From Thermodesulfobacteriota bacterium (lineage in GTDB: Bacteria > Desulfobacterota > WTBG01 > CAIYCZ01 > CAIRTM01): DNA of 48,658 nucleotides. Below are positions 1-8,413 of the stretch, piece after piece. Made by a program: the position numbers and the translations under genes. The first letter of the stretch is position 1. Every line of letters starts with the position of its first letter. Under the pieces are notes generated by a model. It was not told the origin of the DNA. It made no database searches and saw nothing but the letters and a program-made list of their open reading frames with translations. Where the stretch lies: contig JANQGV010000213.1 of the NCBI GenBank assembly GCA_028282925.1, positions 1 to 48,658 on the forward strand, given 5' to 3'.

Positions 1-2
1 CC

Positions 3-119
3 GCGATGTGCGGATATTGCGTGAACGATTTCTTTATTTTCAGTGTTGTTTCCGTTTCACCCACATTCTGGGCTGTGATCGGCTTAACCCTGGCGTTTGG
101 TAAGGGGAACAATGGGTAA
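3..119 (+). CDS. 3' end of a membrane protein, possibly O-antigen ligase/polymerase (partial)
   Basis: An open frame enters from the left edge and stops with TAA at 117-119. Its last residues are strongly hydrophobic (SPTFWAVIGLTLAFG followed by KGNNG), as expected for the last membrane segment of a polytopic protein. It overlaps the ATG of the next glycosyltransferase by 8 bp, a usual arrangement in sugar operons. A polysaccharide locus would often place an O-antigen ligase or polymerase here, but only about 38 residues are visible, so the function is a guess. Another frame is also open (stop at 101-103) but gives a less protein-like sequence. Confidence 0.45.
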   Translation, partial: AMCGYCVNDFFIFSVVSVSPTFWAVIGLTLAFGKGNNG

Positions 120-1239
120 AAAAAGTGTGCAGCATATCTCAATTTGTTTTTTCATGAAAGATGCCTATCCACTCTTCAACCCTGCCTGCAAGGGGGTTTT
201 CGGCGGTGCCGAGATTGACTTATATTTGCTTGCATCGGCCCTTGCTCAAGATAAGAGCTACAGGGTGATGTTTTTGGTGGGTGACTACGGCCGGCCTGAC
301 AGGGAAATAATCAACGGTGTTGAACTGGTCAAGCTTAAGTTTTCCGATTTGCAGCGATACCCCTCGGTTTTTTATAAAGTTGTACGTCGGTTGTATATTT
401 TCTATATGCTCATAAAAACAAAAGCAGATATTGTTTTTACTGAAACGGCAAGCGATTCACTCGCCTATATTGTGGCTGTCCAGAAACTGCTGAAAAAAGG
501 AAAGGTGGTATTCCGGCTCGGTTCCGATATTGATGCCGACTTTGATTTCCTCAAAGAAAAAAGTCCGTTGCTGTACCAACTGTACCGCAATTCCGTTATA
601 TATGCCGATACCGTTGTTTGCCAGACCGCATCCCAGCAGAATAAGCTCATACCTTCCCTGCGGAACAAAAGCCGTATTATTAAAAACTGTTTGCCTGACG
701 CCGGGACTGTTGATGAAAAAAAAGAGGACTACATCCTGTGGGTTGCACGGTACGACTATATGAAACGGCCCGAACTGTTTCTGGGTCTTGCGCAAATGTT
801 GCCCGATGAACGTTTTATAATGATAATGCCGGGCCGGGGAAATGCCTGGGAGCGGGTTGCCAGGGCCGCTGAACAACAACCCAACGTTACTTTTCTCGAC
901 TATGTCGACTTTCGGGCTGTTCAAGGGTATTTCAACCGCACGAAGTGCTATGTGAACACTTCGACCTTTGAAGGCTTTCCCAATGCTTTTTTACAGGCCT
1001 GTGCCGGGGGGGCGCCCGTTGTTTCCTTTGTTGTCGACCCGGACGGCATTATTGCCCAATACGATCTTGGATGCGTATGTCAAGACAGCCTTGAAAAAGC
1101 GGCAGGCTTTATACATGCGCTGGACGACCGGACTGTGGACCGGTTGGGGAAAAACGGAAGAGACTATTTTCAACAGAACCATACTCTGGGAAAAACGGTG
1201 CAGCTTTACAATGATCTTTTTGTGTCCTTAATCAGTTGA
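112..1239 (+). CDS. GT4-type glycosyltransferase with altered EX7E motif
   Basis: A 375-residue GT-B-fold glycosyltransferase, probably transferring a sugar from a nucleotide donor to a lipid-linked glycan at the cytoplasmic face. The N-terminal half has the GGAEIDLY loop typical of GT4 enzymes. The C-terminal half has the donor-binding segment EGFPNAFLQACAGGAPVV. The canonical GT4 pattern is E-x7-E; here the second acidic residue is Gln (E..LQA), a departure from the other GT4 members in this window. I chose the ATG at 112 over an upstream TTG at 97 because TAAGGGG lies at a suitable distance before it. It overlaps the preceding partial gene and is followed after 46 bp by the YfhO-like gene on the same strand. 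The sugar specificity cannot be read. Confidence 0.85.
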   Translation: MGKKSVQHISICFFMKDAYPLFNPACKGVFGGAEIDLYLLASALAQDKSYRVMFLVGDYGRPDREIINGVELVKLKFSDLQRYPSVFYKVVRRLYIFYMLIKTKADIVFTETASDSLAYIVAVQKLLKKGKVVFRLGSDIDADFDFLKEKSPLLYQLYRNSVIYADTVVCQTASQQNKLIPSLRNKSRIIKNCLPDAGTVDEKKEDYILWVARYDYMKRPELFLGLAQMLPDERFIMIMPGRGNAWERVARAAEQQPNVTFLDYVDFRAVQGYFNRTKCYVNTSTFEGFPNAFLQACAGGAPVVSFVVDPDGIIAQYDLGCVCQDSLEKAAGFIHALDDRTVDRLGKNGRDYFQQNHTLGKTVQLYNDLFVSLIS

Positions 1240-1285
1240 ACGTAACGGGCGAGAGCATCAATCCGGATTGTGTTATTGAAAAGGA

Positions 1286-3727
1286 ATGCTTAAGCACATA
1301 ATGCCTGATATGAAACGTGCATGGGTAAAAAATATAGTATGCTATAGTGGACTTCTTGTCCTGACGGTACTCTTTTTTTCAGAGGTGCTGTTTTCAAGCA
1401 AAACATTTATCAGGCGCGATAACTATATTTTCCATAATCCTCGAAGAGCGTTCGCAGCGGAAACAATTCGTGAAGGACAACTCCCGCTCTGGAATCCCTA
1501 CGTTGCCTGTGGTGTGCCCTTCCAGGCAAATATTCAGAGTTCACTCTTTTATCCGCCAAGCCTGATCTATTACCTGCTTCCTTTTCAGCAGGGATTTAAA
1601 TATTTTATTGTGCTTCACTACTTTTTGGCAGCCCTGTTTATGTTCATGTTAATGCGGCAATGGAAAACAAGCCGGCCCGCTTCGTTGTTGTCCGGGATTG
1701 TTTTTGCTTTCGGTGGGTATATGGTGTCCATTAACGACAATGTCGCATTCCTGACGGCCGGCATATGGCTTCCGCTTGTTCTCCTTGTTCACCATCGGGC
1801 TTTGCTTGCGGGGTCCATACGTTACAGCATATTAACAGGGTTTTTTATCGCCATGCAGGTCTTTGCAGGTGACGCCTCCTTTTATGTTCTTTCGAGCCTG
1901 ATTTGTACCGGCCTGTACACAGTTGTGTGGTCGTTGCAAAGCCACAAAAAAGGGAAGGGCTTTTATCAAAAGGGGTGGATATGCCTGGTGCTGGCCTGGG
2001 GTTTTTCCGGTGCATTGGCTGCTGTACAACTATTACCGTTTGCCGAGTTTGCCGTTCGGTCGACGCGGTTTTCCGGACTTAGTTTTGAAATGACTACACA
2101 ATGGTCGTGGCATCCCCTGGAACTGTTTCAACTGCTTTCTCCCGGGTTCCTGGGTTATTTAGCGCCCAATACCAGGTGGTTTGGGCAAATGTGGCTCGAC
2201 TCCTGGTATTCCGGTGTTTTTCCACTGCTGCTTGCGACCTTGTTTGTCGTGTACGGCAAAGATGTAAGAAAGGTATATCTCGTGACGCTTCTGTTTTGTT
2301 CGCTGTTTCTTGCTTTGGGCAAGTATAATCCGGTTTTTCCGCTGTTGCACAGCTACCTGCCCGGCACCGGTATGCTTATGTATCCTGTAAAATTTCTTTT
2401 TATCGCCTGCTTTGCTTTCTCGATTATAGCAGGCAAGGGCTTGATGCTTTTTCTGGAAGTCTGTTCCGGGAACAAAGAACATACCCGGTACAGTTTATTG
2501 TTGGGAGGCTTCACCCTGATTGTAGCAGGTTTGCTGTTGGGGATGTGTTTATTCAGAGAGCAACTCCATGCCGGTTTTGTTAAGCAGTATCCGGTAACTG
2601 AATATAATGAATCTTTTTATAATACGCTCTTTAATTCCACCTATACAGGGTTTTATACCACAATCGGCTTTTGCATTCTGTTTTTAATGCTCTTCCGGGT
2701 GGCGACTCGTTATCACCTCACAAAAAGCTTTGTCGCTTTATGTATCATAGTGCTTGTGTACGCCGACCTGCTGTTTATCGGAAAACTGCCGGATCCCTAT
2801 GTCGAGGAATCACTCGTCGGAAAACGGAGCAAAACAGCCGATTTTATTTTAAAAGACGAATCCTTATTCAGGATCTATACCCATGATGGAACTGCAAAAA
2901 GGAGTTTTATGCATTTTTACGGCATCCCGTTCAGTGGTGCATATCACCAATTAATGAACATCCTTGCGGCCAACCTTAATATGTATCAGCATATCTATTC
3001 TGTTCAGGAATATGCAGCTATTATGAGAAGGAACTATTATAAGATTTTATATCCCGTGGATCATTATTTCAAAAGCGGAGAAACGGATTTTGCCCGGGTG
3101 GACTATTCTAAAAAAGTATTTGATATGCTTAATGTCAAATATCTTATTTCGCCTTTCCCCCTGCCTGAACTCGGCTATGTGCAAGTAATGGAAAAGCCAG
3201 TACGAGTATATCAAAATCTTTCGGTGCTTCCGCGTGCCTTTTTTGTGCAAACAATGCAAGTTGTTCCCAATGAGAAAGCTGTGCTGGAAAGAATGCAGGA
3301 TGCGCAGTTTCAGCCCCGGCAGGTTGCCTATGTTTCGTATCAAGAGGCGGAAAAAATCAAACAATCCATAAACCGTATTTCCGCGGAGCACGAAAACCCG
3401 CCGTTTAAAAGTAAAGTGCTCTTTAGTGAATATTCTCCCAACAGTGTTACGATGGATGTTGAAACGAACAGGCCGGGCCTGTTGTATTTTTCAGACAGTT
3501 ATTATCCGGGATGGGAGGCGCGGATAGCGGGCACACGTGTTCCCATCGTCAGAACCAACTACTTTGGACGGGGGGTTTTTGTCCCTGCCGGCAGCCATCG
3601 CATAACGTTTGTTTTTAAACCGGTATCATTCCGCATAGGGGCCATCGTTTCTCTAACAGCGTTACTCTGCGCTTGTATGGTTGTTTTTGTTTGCAGGAAA
3701 CGGTTGCGCAGGGAAATGAAAGCTTAA
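1286..3727 (+). CDS. YfhO-family polytopic membrane protein (putative GT-C glycosyltransferase)
   Basis: An 813-residue inner-membrane protein with about a dozen hydrophobic segments and a C-terminal soluble part. The N-terminal region has the first periplasmic loop expected for this family (RDNYIFHNPRRAF, then GQLPLWNPYVACGVPF). The C-terminal part contains LLYFSDSYYPGWEARI, the hallmark of YfhO (PF09586), ahead of two last membrane segments. YfhO proteins are thought to be lipid-phosphate-sugar-dependent GT-C enzymes that add side-branch sugars on the outer side of the membrane; in Gram-positives YfhO is linked to teichoic acid glycosylation. ATG 1286 lies directly after AAAAGGA, and ATG 1301 or 1310 are alternative starts. 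It follows the GT4 gene in the same direction and fits a glycan-modifying role. Confidence 0.85.
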   Translation: MLKHIMPDMKRAWVKNIVCYSGLLVLTVLFFSEVLFSSKTFIRRDNYIFHNPRRAFAAETIREGQLPLWNPYVACGVPFQANIQSSLFYPPSLIYYLLPFQQGFKYFIVLHYFLAALFMFMLMRQWKTSRPASLLSGIVFAFGGYMVSINDNVAFLTAGIWLPLVLLVHHRALLAGSIRYSILTGFFIAMQVFAGDASFYVLSSLICTGLYTVVWSLQSHKKGKGFYQKGWICLVLAWGFSGALAAVQLLPFAEFAVRSTRFSGLSFEMTTQWSWHPLELFQLLSPGFLGYLAPNTRWFGQMWLDSWYSGVFPLLLATLFVVYGKDVRKVYLVTLLFCSLFLALGKYNPVFPLLHSYLPGTGMLMYPVKFLFIACFAFSIIAGKGLMLFLEVCSGNKEHTRYSLLLGGFTLIVAGLLLGMCLFREQLHAGFVKQYPVTEYNESFYNTLFNSTYTGFYTTIGFCILFLMLFRVATRYHLTKSFVALCIIVLVYADLLFIGKLPDPYVEESLVGKRSKTADFILKDESLFRIYTHDGTAKRSFMHFYGIPFSGAYHQLMNILAANLNMYQHIYSVQEYAAIMRRNYYKILYPVDHYFKSGETDFARVDYSKKVFDMLNVKYLISPFPLPELGYVQVMEKPVRVYQNLSVLPRAFFVQTMQVVPNEKAVLERMQDAQFQPRQVAYVSYQEAEKIKQSINRISAEHENPPFKSKVLFSEYSPNSVTMDVETNRPGLLYFSDSYYPGWEARIAGTRVPIVRTNYFGRGVFVPAGSHRITFVFKPVSFRIGAIVSLTALLCACMVVFVCRKRLRREMKA

Positions 3728-3833
3728 CCTCGGCTTCCGTCCATTAGGAAACCCCGCTTTTTTTTTGGATCAAACTTCTTAAGAGGCTGCCTGCCTGAAA
3801 AAAGGAACCGTGCTGTTGCGGCTTGAGTTTCTA

Positions 3834-3862
3834 TTTACAAAACCATGTATATGCTTTAGGAT
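3834..3862 (+). promoter_or_regulatory. Candidate sigma70 promoter for the 3895 gene
   Basis: TTTACA (3834-3839), a 17-bp spacer, then TAGGAT (3857-3862). An inverted repeat TATGCT/AGCATA (3850-3855 and 3864-3869) straddles the -10 element and could bind a regulator. The predicted transcript start is about 26 bp before the ATG at 3895. The -10 match is only partial. Confidence 0.45.
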
Positions 3863-3894
3863 TAGCATAATTTTAATTATTACAAGGGGCGTTT

Positions 3895-4839
3895 ATGCCT
3901 TTACTCTCAGTGGTTGTTTGCACCTATAATCGTGCTGAATTATTACGTAAGGTTGTCGAAAGTCTCTGCCGTCAAAACTGTGATCGCATGTTGTATGAGG
4001 TGGTCGTTGTCGATAACAATTCCTGCGATGCGACCCGTGATGTGGTCGGGCAGTTTAAAGACCAGGCCGTTCGATATGTTTTTGAAGAAAGGCAGGGACT
4101 TTCATGTGCACGCAACCGGGGATGTCTGGAGGCGAATGGTGAATATATAGCATATATCGACGACGATGCCGTTGCGCCGGAACAGTGGCTTGCAACAGCG
4201 GTGAACATCATCGGTAAACAAACGCCGGCGGCTTTTGGAGGGCCTTATTACCCGTATTATACCGGTGAAAAACCATCGTGGTTTAAGGATGAATATGCAT
4301 CGCAGGGAATGGGGAAGAGTGCAAAGCAGATAAAGGGACCCGGCCTGAGCGGTGGGAATTTTTTCATAAAAAGAGAATTGCTGGTCCGTGCCGGGTGTTT
4401 TGATGAAACCCTGGGAGTGAAAGGGGGCGATCTTGGTTATGGAGAGGAAACAGCCCTGTTGAAACATATAAGCGAAACAATGCCCTTTGAGCGAATTTAT
4501 TATGACCCAGACCTGTATGTGTATCATATCGTTAAACCTCAGCGAATGTCCCTGGTATGGAACATGAGACATTTTTTTCTTTCAGGATGCTTCTCTTTCC
4601 GTTTTTTGGCCTCTGATCGGGAGAAAACGGGAAGCCGGAAGAGTATCATTATTCTAGATATCGTAAAAACCGTTAGGGATTTTGTTGCCTCGATATCAGG
4701 AGCAGTGTTCATGCGGGACAGGCGACAATTCCCTCATTGGGAAAGCTGTTTCTTCGAGCAGGCTTTGCCGCATGTAAAACGCATTGGATGGCTTTTTGAA
4801 GAACTGAAGTGTGCATGCAGGAATGGGTTGCGTGTTTAA
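3895..4839 (+). CDS. GT2 family glycosyltransferase
   Basis: A 314-residue GT-A-fold enzyme. It shows the GT2 opening LSVVVCTYNRAELLRKVVESL, the nucleotide-binding VVVDNNSCD, and the metal-binding acidic cluster YIDDDAVAPEQW at about residues 90-100. The GGNFF segment and a following conserved Asp/Glu-rich stretch (LGYGEETALL) fit the acceptor side. No transmembrane segment is evident, so it should work on the cytoplasmic face on a lipid-linked acceptor. An AAGGGG ribosome binding site precedes ATG 3895. A 167-bp gap with a candidate promoter separates it from the YfhO-like gene, so it may start a new transcript together with the following gene. Confidence 0.88.
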   Translation: MPLLSVVVCTYNRAELLRKVVESLCRQNCDRMLYEVVVVDNNSCDATRDVVGQFKDQAVRYVFEERQGLSCARNRGCLEANGEYIAYIDDDAVAPEQWLATAVNIIGKQTPAAFGGPYYPYYTGEKPSWFKDEYASQGMGKSAKQIKGPGLSGGNFFIKRELLVRAGCFDETLGVKGGDLGYGEETALLKHISETMPFERIYYDPDLYVYHIVKPQRMSLVWNMRHFFLSGCFSFRFLASDREKTGSRKSIIILDIVKTVRDFVASISGAVFMRDRRQFPHWESCFFEQALPHVKRIGWLFEELKCACRNGLRV

Positions 4840-4872
4840 TTGTTTGTTCCTCAGCCAGCCGGGGACATTGGT

Positions 4873-5643
4873 ATGGGTAAAAAGTCAAAAACTGAAATCT
4901 GCTCTGTTGTTGTTTCATCCTGTGATGCCTTTGATGACCTCTGGGCGCCATTCTTCACGCTGTTTTTTCGCTACTGGGAAGAATGTCCTTTTCCGATTTA
5001 TCTCATAGCAAATGAAAAAGAATACCCCGACGGGCGCGTTCGAACAATTACCACCAAAAAAGACAGCGGCTGGGCGACCAATATGCGTACAGCTTTGTTG
5101 TCGATAACAACCCCCTTTATACTCTATATGCAGGATGATTATTTGCTGACCAGGTGTGTGGATACGGAAAAAATTGTTTATTTGCTTGTCCATGCACAAG
5201 ACAGAGATGCCGCCTGTCTTCGTCTGTATCCCAGCCCGGGACCTGACCATGGGGTGGATGTTGATGCTCATGTCGGAATAATTTCCAGGCAGGCTGATTA
5301 CCGGGTTTCATTGCAGGCGGCACTTTGGCGCAGAACTGTTCTGGAAGCTCTTCTGGTTGATGGGGAAACCGGCTGGGAAATGGAAATGAACGGTACTCAA
5401 CGCGCCTCTGAGCGCGAGGATCTTTTTTTGAGTATTGAAAGAGAAATGGACGAAGAAGGGAGGCTCTGCTCTCCTGTTCCCTATTTTTGTACTGCTGTAG
5501 AGAAAGGGTATTGGGTGCCTGAAGCGGTAGCGCTATGTGAAAAAGAAGGCATTATGCCCGATTTGAAAAGGCGTCCTTTAAAGGGGCGGCAAAAAAAGGA
5601 ACCATTACGGACCCGCTTGTTGAAAAAAATAGTAAGGCGCTAA
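4873..5643 (+). CDS. Putative GT-A-fold glycosyltransferase, unrecognised family
   Basis: A 256-residue soluble protein. I do not recognise an exact family, but the arrangement is that of a GT-A transferase. A beta-strand opening (CSVVVSSCDAFDDLW) is followed by a second strand with IYLIANEK, then FILYMQDDYLLT, which looks like the metal-binding DxD region at about residues 85-90. The C-terminal end is strongly basic (KRRPLKGRQKKEP), consistent with membrane-surface attachment. I chose ATG 4873, preceded by CGGGGAC at good spacing, over an in-frame TTG at 4840. It lies 33 bp after the GT2 gene and is probably cotranscribed. The next gene is convergent and no convincing terminator hairpin was seen between them. 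Confidence 0.6.
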   Translation: MGKKSKTEICSVVVSSCDAFDDLWAPFFTLFFRYWEECPFPIYLIANEKEYPDGRVRTITTKKDSGWATNMRTALLSITTPFILYMQDDYLLTRCVDTEKIVYLLVHAQDRDAACLRLYPSPGPDHGVDVDAHVGIISRQADYRVSLQAALWRRTVLEALLVDGETGWEMEMNGTQRASEREDLFLSIEREMDEEGRLCSPVPYFCTAVEKGYWVPEAVALCEKEGIMPDLKRRPLKGRQKKEPLRTRLLKKIVRR

Positions 5644-5760
5644 CAATCCTCAAGTTTTGCCTCTCAATGGCAGCTATTTCCCCTGTTTGCTGTGGTCTTC
5701 GCACCCGGCGGCCATAAGGTTCACCCTGCCCGAATGGTATCAATCATGGTGCCGGATCAT

Positions 5761-6873
5761 TCAAGCATTTCTATCGCGACCGATTTTTTTTAGTATCGTC
5801 AGCTCTTTCTGTGCAATAGTATCAAGGGAATAATTGCTACGTGTGAAACTGTGTGCGTTTTTTCCGAGCTTTTGCTGAAGTGCTGTGTCGTTAAGTAGGA
5901 TTGTTATTGCATCCTGGATTTCTTGGGGCTTTGTTCCACAGAGTATGCCGTTTTCATTATGTTTAATAATTTCCTTTATGCCGGTGCTGTCTGCGCCTAT
6001 TACAGGCAAGCCACATGCCATAGCCTCTATCAGTGTTTTCGGATGGCCTTCGTACAAAGAAGGCAGGATGAAAGCTTTAGCACTGTTGATTTTTTCAGGA
6101 AGCTGTTCATGGGGCACCCGGTCTTCCCATTGAATACGGCCATTTAAGGTTCCGTAGGTTGTATGCAGTTGTTGCTTTAACTCGCCATTGCCGATAATAA
6201 GGATTTTGATTTTAAGCTGCTGTACTGCAGCAAGCAGGGCAGAAATATTTTTTTCTTCTGAAATCCGGCCGATAAAAATCAGGTCGAAAGCTTTTTCCTT
6301 ATTAATCGGTTTAAATTGATCTGTTGCAACATAGTTCGGAATAATAGTTGTTTTTGTTGCTGCGTTCGGAATCAGGTTTTCGAAGTGAGTTTTCATCAAG
6401 GGAGTGGTAACAACAATATGGTCGGCACCGGAAAAAGCATTCAGTTCAATTTCCCGGGCGCGCTCAGCTTGAGATGAAGACACCCCCCATTTCTTTTCCA
6501 TGGTTTTCGACCATACATAGCCGCAACGGGCAATCATCGGTATTCGCCATAAGCGCGCTGCCCGAAGGGCAATGTCAGATCCGTCGGCCTGATTTGTTTT
6601 GATAACATCACAGTTAAATAACGTTCTAAAAAAAAGCAATGGTATGAAGAATTCATAAAGCTTTTGGGAAAAGCCCCATTTGTTGCACAGAATGGTGATG
6701 TCCGGCAGATTTTTTGTGTAGGATAAATCCGTTTTCGTGCCGAATGTGATGAAGGTTATGTTGATTCCGCTTTCCTGCAGCTTTTTGTAAAGAGCTGTTT
6801 CACGGGACAGCATGCCGATTCTGTCCCAGGAGCTGAGTGATTGTCCTCTGGTAAACAGGAGCGTAAGGTTCAT
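5761..6873 (-). CDS. GT4 family glycosyltransferase
   Basis: A 370-residue GT-B enzyme. The C-terminal half shows the GT4 signature in order: LIFIGRISEEKNISALL (start of the donor domain), IIGNGELKQQL, and LYEGHPKTLIEAMACGLPVIG with an intact E-x7-E. The N-terminal half is a Rossmann-like acceptor domain. Predicted role: addition of one sugar to the growing lipid-linked glycan in the cytoplasm. It is transcribed leftward, convergent with the preceding genes. The start codon has no clear Shine-Dalgarno sequence, so the exact start is less certain. The methyltransferase gene upstream (7020-8057) is on the same strand 146 bp away, so the two may form a short operon. Confidence 0.88.
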   Translation of the reverse strand: MNLTLLFTRGQSLSSWDRIGMLSRETALYKKLQESGINITFITFGTKTDLSYTKNLPDITILCNKWGFSQKLYEFFIPLLFFRTLFNCDVIKTNQADGSDIALRAARLWRIPMIARCGYVWSKTMEKKWGVSSSQAERAREIELNAFSGADHIVVTTPLMKTHFENLIPNAATKTTIIPNYVATDQFKPINKEKAFDLIFIGRISEEKNISALLAAVQQLKIKILIIGNGELKQQLHTTYGTLNGRIQWEDRVPHEQLPEKINSAKAFILPSLYEGHPKTLIEAMACGLPVIGADSTGIKEIIKHNENGILCGTKPQEIQDAITILLNDTALQQKLGKNAHSFTRSNYSLDTIAQKELTILKKIGRDRNA

Positions 6874-7019
6874 GAAGGATATAATATCTATGATTAGTTC
6901 TGTTTAGTCCTGCCAGGTTTTTTGTGATTCCGGTACCCTGATCGCCACATCAGCCGGCAGGCCGAAGGCACACTATGTTCCGGTTTCTTTGAATGCATTT
7001 CTTTTCGACCGTTTCGGCC

Positions 7020-8057
7020 CTATCTCCTCTTTCCTTTTGCATTTATCCCCCATGGTCTCTTGGTTAAACTCTTCTGCTCCGACAGTTTTTGGGGGACATC
7101 GTCTGCAATGGTGAAATTGTTTTCATTATACCAATTGAACAGTTCTTTGTAGGTGTGATGCGATGCTGTTGGGGCAGAGTACCAATCAAACATGTGGATC
7201 AAAGAAGGCTGCAACCTCAGGAAAAGATTGGAGATTGTAAATCCATTCGGCAGCTTGTTTATTAATCCGGACAGTTTTGCCATCGCCGACGAAAGCCTCA
7301 TGCACCAGCTAATGGATAACCTTGTTGTGATTTGCCTCAGCCACCAATCATTAAACTCCCAAACAGGGTTTAATTTTCCATATACATGGGCTACGAAAAC
7401 CCCGCCTGCCTTGACCGTGCGTGCAACTTCAGTAAATGCTCTCTTCGCATTACCCGTGTGCATTAAAACACCATTGCTGAAACAGCTGTCAACGCAGTGA
7501 TTTTTTAACGGCAGGTTAAATAGACTGGCTTGTAAAATAAAGATATTCTCAAACTCTTTGGTGTTGTCAAAAGAGGACTCTACAGAGCCATACCCGATAT
7601 CTACACCAAGTAGTATGCTTTTATCATCCCCCCGCTTTCGGGCCTCATAGGTGTACCGACCGTTGCCGCAACCTGCATCAAGAACCACCTTGCCTGATAT
7701 TTCTTTCTCGAGCAACCTGCATTTGGAATTAAAAGCATTTTCCCTATCACTGATCCGGCCCCCTTTATACCGGTCGATTTCGGCATCGGGTACATCTTGA
7801 TCTTTTATAAAGCCCCAGTCTTTGAAATGTTCCCATTCGTAGCCGAAATAATTTTTTGTTTTGCTTTCTATGGTAGGGTTTTTTTTGTTCAGACTGTAAA
7901 ATGAATCATCAACAAATCGCGGAATATCATCAATTATTGGATATTCTTTATTGCACTGTGTGCAATGAAAATTGTTCGGGGATATTTGCAAATCACCTTT
8001 ACATTGTGTGCATTGCAATAAGTGCAGTATTTTGGAAAAATCCTTCATTTTTGGCAT
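7020..8057 (-). CDS. SAM-dependent methyltransferase with N-terminal Trm112-like zinc domain
   Basis: A 345-residue class I methyltransferase. Residues 16-35 hold two CxxC pairs (CTQC and CTQC) followed by EYPIIDDIPRF, the layout of a Trm112-like zinc ribbon (PF03966) fused to the enzyme. Motif I of the SAM-binding fold is VVLDAGCGNGRYTYEA near residue 130, and later parts of a Methyltransf_11 fold follow (SCFSNGVLMHTGN). In polysaccharide loci such proteins usually methylate a sugar or act as uncharacterised modification enzymes; the substrate cannot be inferred. The segment is visibly AT-rich. ATG 8057 has no obvious ribosome binding site, and ATG 8048 is an alternative. The region upstream is a long non-coding divergent spacer. 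Confidence 0.8.
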   Translation of the reverse strand: MPKMKDFSKILHLLQCTQCKGDLQISPNNFHCTQCNKEYPIIDDIPRFVDDSFYSLNKKNPTIESKTKNYFGYEWEHFKDWGFIKDQDVPDAEIDRYKGGRISDRENAFNSKCRLLEKEISGKVVLDAGCGNGRYTYEARKRGDDKSILLGVDIGYGSVESSFDNTKEFENIFILQASLFNLPLKNHCVDSCFSNGVLMHTGNAKRAFTEVARTVKAGGVFVAHVYGKLNPVWEFNDWWLRQITTRLSISWCMRLSSAMAKLSGLINKLPNGFTISNLFLRLQPSLIHMFDWYSAPTASHHTYKELFNWYNENNFTIADDVPQKLSEQKSLTKRPWGINAKGKRR

Positions 8058-8413
8058 TCAACAATTCACTATTGAAATATGCATGAAAAACCAGCCGGTA
8101 TTACTCCGAGGGTAGTTCACGTGGCTTGCATTTCTGTTGTGTAGCGGCATTCGTCCTGGGTGCGTATCCTGTTTCCGCCTTTTTTCTATTACTAGAGTTG
8201 CTGTGGTAAATCAAGCGATAAATGGTTCGCAGCGACAAAGACCGAAAGCAGTGTGTAAAACGTTTGCGGGGATTGACCATTACAGCCGAAAGGTTTAATT
8301 TTACAGGGATAATAAAGGCCATCTTTGAGTTTCCCCTAAAGCAATGACTGGATAAGAACGATATATGTATATAATGATTTCAACAGGTGTTTTTGCTCTG
8401 CGGCATTAATGCT
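8058..8413. other. Divergent intergenic spacer
   Basis: About 350 bp between divergent genes. An open frame of 73 codons on the minus strand (8101-8322) has no recognisable protein features or ribosome binding site and is not called. A TATAAT at 8370-8375 could be the -10 box of the rightward gene. I see no hairpin with a U-tract, tRNA or repeat here. Confidence 0.4.
8370..8375 (+). promoter_or_regulatory. Candidate -10 box (TATAAT) for the DUF2079-like gene
   Basis: A perfect TATAAT, but no good -35 element at 16-18 bp upstream. If it is used, transcription would begin near 8382. That would exclude the GTG at 8387 as a normal start and favour ATG 8414 or 8438. Confidence 0.3.

Noticed and set aside
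2-103. An alternative upstream reading frame ending TAA at 101-103
   Set aside because: The frame ending at 119 gives a typical membrane-protein C-terminus; this one gives a cysteine- and arginine-rich sequence without such character.
5644-5760. A terminator between convergent glycosyltransferase genes
   Set aside because: Several GC-rich words are present but I could not find a stem with a U-tract.
8101-8322. A 73-codon minus-strand open frame in the intergenic spacer
   Set aside because: No recognisable domain, no ribosome binding site, and basic random-looking composition.
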